A DNA stretch of 6,566 nt, from positions 1 to 6,566 of the forward strand of contig CANUCM010000080.1 of the NCBI GenBank assembly GCA_947856675.1, in the 5' to 3' direction. The notes under the pieces were generated by a model, which was given only the letters and a program-made list of their open reading frames with translations, was not told the DNA's origin and did not search any database. This stretch comes from an uncultured Clostridia bacterium (GTDB lineage: Bacteria > Bacillota > Clostridia > Oscillospirales > Butyricicoccaceae). The position numbers were made by a program, and so were the translations under genes. Of this stretch, positions 5,319 to 6,566 are shown piece after piece (position 1 is the stretch's first letter; each line of letters opens with the position of its first letter).

Positions 5319-5350
5319 GGAGAAAACGATGCCGGGGAGGAAAAAAACAC

Positions 5351-5857
5351 ATGTCGGCAGAAGTGGAGAGAGTCAAAGACTATCTGCGCCCTTTCGGGCT
5401 GGACGGCCGCGTGCGCGAGTTTGACGTGTCGAGCGCGACGGTCGAGCTGGCAGCGCAGGCCGTGGGCGTCGAGCCCGCGCGCATCGCGAAAACGCTGTCG
5501 TTTGCCGCGCCGGACGGCGAGGGGTGCATTCTGGTGGTCACGGCGGGCGACACGCGGATAGACAACAAGGCGTTCCGCACGTTTTTCGGGACCAAGGCGC
5601 GCATGCTCACGCCCGAGCTGGTGCGCGAAAAAACCGGGCATTATATCGGCGGGGTGTGCCCGTTTGCCCTGCCGCAGGGCGTGTGCCAGGTGTGGCTCGA
5701 CCGCTCGCTTGAGCGGTTTGACACGGTGTTTCCCGCCGCGGGCAGCGACGCAAGCGCCGTCGAGCTGCACTGCGGCGAGCTGGAACGGGCGTCGCAGGCC
5801 AGGGGCTGGGTCGAGGTATGCCGCCCCGCACAGGAAAAAAAGGAGGATGCGCAGTGA
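5351..5857 (+). CDS. YbaK/EbsC family aminoacyl-tRNA deacylase
   Basis: Free-standing trans-editing domain. Relatives such as YbaK and ProX hydrolyse mischarged tRNAs (Cys-tRNA-Pro, Ala-tRNA-Pro), limiting misincorporation. It has 168 residues, a typical single-domain length. The conserved lysine in RIAKTL (K47) matches the lysine known to be essential in YbaK. The other family blocks are GDTRIDNKAF (65-74), TGHYIGGVCPFALP (94-107, with GGVCPF at 99-104) and LDRSLERFDTVFPAAGS towards the C terminus. The start at 5351 has GGGGAGG at 5334-5340 with an A-rich spacer of 10 nt; the frame stays open upstream to 4841, but that part is only the antisense of spoVAC. The stop overlaps the start of the racemase gene, so the two form an operon. 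Which tRNA is edited cannot be told from sequence. Confidence 0.88.
   Translation: MSAEVERVKDYLRPFGLDGRVREFDVSSATVELAAQAVGVEPARIAKTLSFAAPDGEGCILVVTAGDTRIDNKAFRTFFGTKARMLTPELVREKTGHYIGGVCPFALPQGVCQVWLDRSLERFDTVFPAAGSDASAVELHCGELERASQARGWVEVCRPAQEKKEDAQ
5841..5846 (+). promoter_or_regulatory. Ribosome binding site fixing the racemase GTG start
   Basis: AGGAGG lies 7 nt before GTG at 5854-5856, inside the last codons of the deacylase gene. It favours this start over an in-frame ATG at 5818, which has no such site and would add 12 residues before the family-typical KIIGLIGGMSWEST opening. Confidence 0.85.
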
Positions 5858-6546
5858 AAATCATCGGACTGATCGGCGGCATGAGCTGGGAGAGCACCGT
5901 GACGTATTATCAGGTGATCAACGAGGAGGTCAAGCGCCGTCTGGGCGGCCTGCACTCGGCCAAAATCGTTTTGTACAGCGTCGAGTTTGACGAAATCGAG
6001 CGCTATCAGGCGTCGGGCGAGTGGGACAAGGCGGCCGGGGTGCTGGCGCAGGCGGGCTGCGCGCTCCGGCGCGCCGGGGCGCAGGGGCTTGTCATCTGCA
6101 CCAACACCATGCACAAGGTCGCCCCCGAGGTGCGCAGCGCGGCCGGGCTGCCGCTGCTTCACATCGTCGACGCGACGGCGCAGCGGCTGCATGAGGCCGG
6201 CGTGCGCTGCGTGGCGCTTTTGGGCACGCGCTACACCATGCAGCAGGACTTTTACAAAGAGCCGCTGCGGCAAAAGGGCTTTGACGTGCTGGTGCCGCAG
6301 CCCGGCGACATGGAAGAGGTCAACCGCGTGATTTTTGAGGAGCTGTGCCGCGGCGACATCCGCGAAAGCTCGCGCCGCACCTTTGTGCGCGTGCTCGAGG
6401 AAATGCGCGGGCGCGGCGCGCAGGCGGCCATTCTGGGCTGCACCGAAATCGGGCTTTTGCTGCGCGGGGGCGACATCGACATGCCGCTGTTTGACACGGC
6501 GGTCATCCACGCCGAAAGCGCCGCGCGCTGGGCGCTGGAAGAATAA
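5854..6546 (+). CDS. ygeA: Asp/Glu racemase family, YgeA-type amino-acid racemase
   Basis: PLP-independent two-cysteine amino-acid racemase. E. coli YgeA, which this protein resembles closely throughout, has broad specificity (for example homoserine and hydrophobic amino acids). It has 230 residues, full length for the family. The opening KIIGLIGGMSWEST (2-15), LGGLHSAK (30-37), GEWDKA (55-60), VICTNTMHK with C82, ALLGTRYTMQQDFY (121-134) and LGCTEIGLLL with C196 all align with YgeA by recall. C82 and C196 are the expected catalytic thiols, one per lobe. The GTG start overlaps the deacylase stop as GTGA, so translation is coupled. A probable terminator begins right after the TAA. Aspartate racemase is the older family name; the substrate here is not established. 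Confidence 0.93.
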   Translation: MKIIGLIGGMSWESTVTYYQVINEEVKRRLGGLHSAKIVLYSVEFDEIERYQASGEWDKAAGVLAQAGCALRRAGAQGLVICTNTMHKVAPEVRSAAGLPLLHIVDATAQRLHEAGVRCVALLGTRYTMQQDFYKEPLRQKGFDVLVPQPGDMEEVNRVIFEELCRGDIRESSRRTFVRVLEEMRGRGAQAAILGCTEIGLLLRGGDIDMPLFDTAVIHAESAARWALEE

Positions 6547-6566
6547 AAAAACGGAGAGCCGCAAGG
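6547..6566 (+). terminator. Left half of a probable intrinsic terminator (cut by edge)
   Basis: Directly after the racemase stop comes an A-run, then CGGAGAGCC, a GCAA tetraloop (6561-6564) and GG at the very end. This looks like an upstream A-tract, a 5' stem arm, a GNRA loop and the first two bases of the 3' arm. It would be complete if the next bases read CTCTCCG followed by T. Reading GGAGAG as a ribosome binding site for a following gene is possible but leaves only 8 bases to the edge with no start codon. Confidence 0.5.

Noticed and set aside
5641..6564. A 307-codon minus-strand open frame opposite the racemase
   Set aside because: It is antisense to a gene that aligns end to end with YgeA. 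It has no ribosome binding site inside the window and a His/Ala/Arg-rich composition typical of shadow frames.
1..6566. CRISPR arrays, insertion sequences, tRNA or rRNA genes, toxin-antitoxin or phage-defence genes
   Set aside because: No spaced direct repeats, terminal inverted repeats, transposase motifs or tRNA-like folds were seen. The window is almost fully accounted for by core segregation, sporulation and metabolic genes.

Overview
The window looks like chromosomal DNA from a GC-rich, endospore-forming member of the Firmicutes, most likely a clostridial lineage such as Oscillospirales. This rests on three observations: a spoVAC-spoVAD-spoVAE operon, found only in spore formers; a Soj/Spo0J-type parA-parB pair next to a noc-type gene and a perfect Firmicutes parS site; and GGAGG-rich ribosome binding sites with alternative GTG and TTG starts. 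No mobile element, CRISPR array, rRNA or tRNA was seen. The exact taxon cannot be read from the window.

Layout, left to right. From 1 to 5232 every gene is on the minus strand. In transcription order they are spoVAC (5232-4792), spoVAD (4789-3794), spoVAE (3790-3434), noc (3324-2485), parA/soj (2263-1502), parB/spo0J (1501-644) and serS (626 to the left edge, cut off). The noc-parA gap (2264-2484) is the main non-coding region. It carries a perfect 16-bp parS palindrome, a leftward intrinsic terminator for noc and a near-consensus sigma-A promoter for parA. A 118-bp divergent region (5233-5350) separates spoVAC from a plus-strand pair: a YbaK/EbsC-type aminoacyl-tRNA deacylase (5351-5857) and a YgeA-type amino-acid racemase (5854-6546). 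The 5' half of a probable terminator follows at the right edge.

How the genes fit together. ParB loads at parS and ParA acts on it to organise and segregate the replication-origin region. Noc, a ParB paralogue with Noc-type rather than ParB-type DNA-recognition residues, is expected to bind other sites and keep the division septum off the nucleoid. parA, parB and serS are tightly packed and probably co-transcribed from the promoter at 2316-2344. The spoVA operon makes proteins for dipicolinic-acid movement into and out of the spore. It sits directly upstream of noc with no visible terminator between them. The gene set implies the replication origin is nearby, probably to the right.

The window is mainly a known chromosome-segregation and sporulation neighbourhood, not a clearly new system. 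The points most worth a second look are the compact parS/terminator/promoter control region, the residue-level evidence that the two ParB paralogues have diverged in DNA specificity while keeping a stretch of high nucleotide identity, the linkage of spoVA to noc, and the deacylase-racemase pair.
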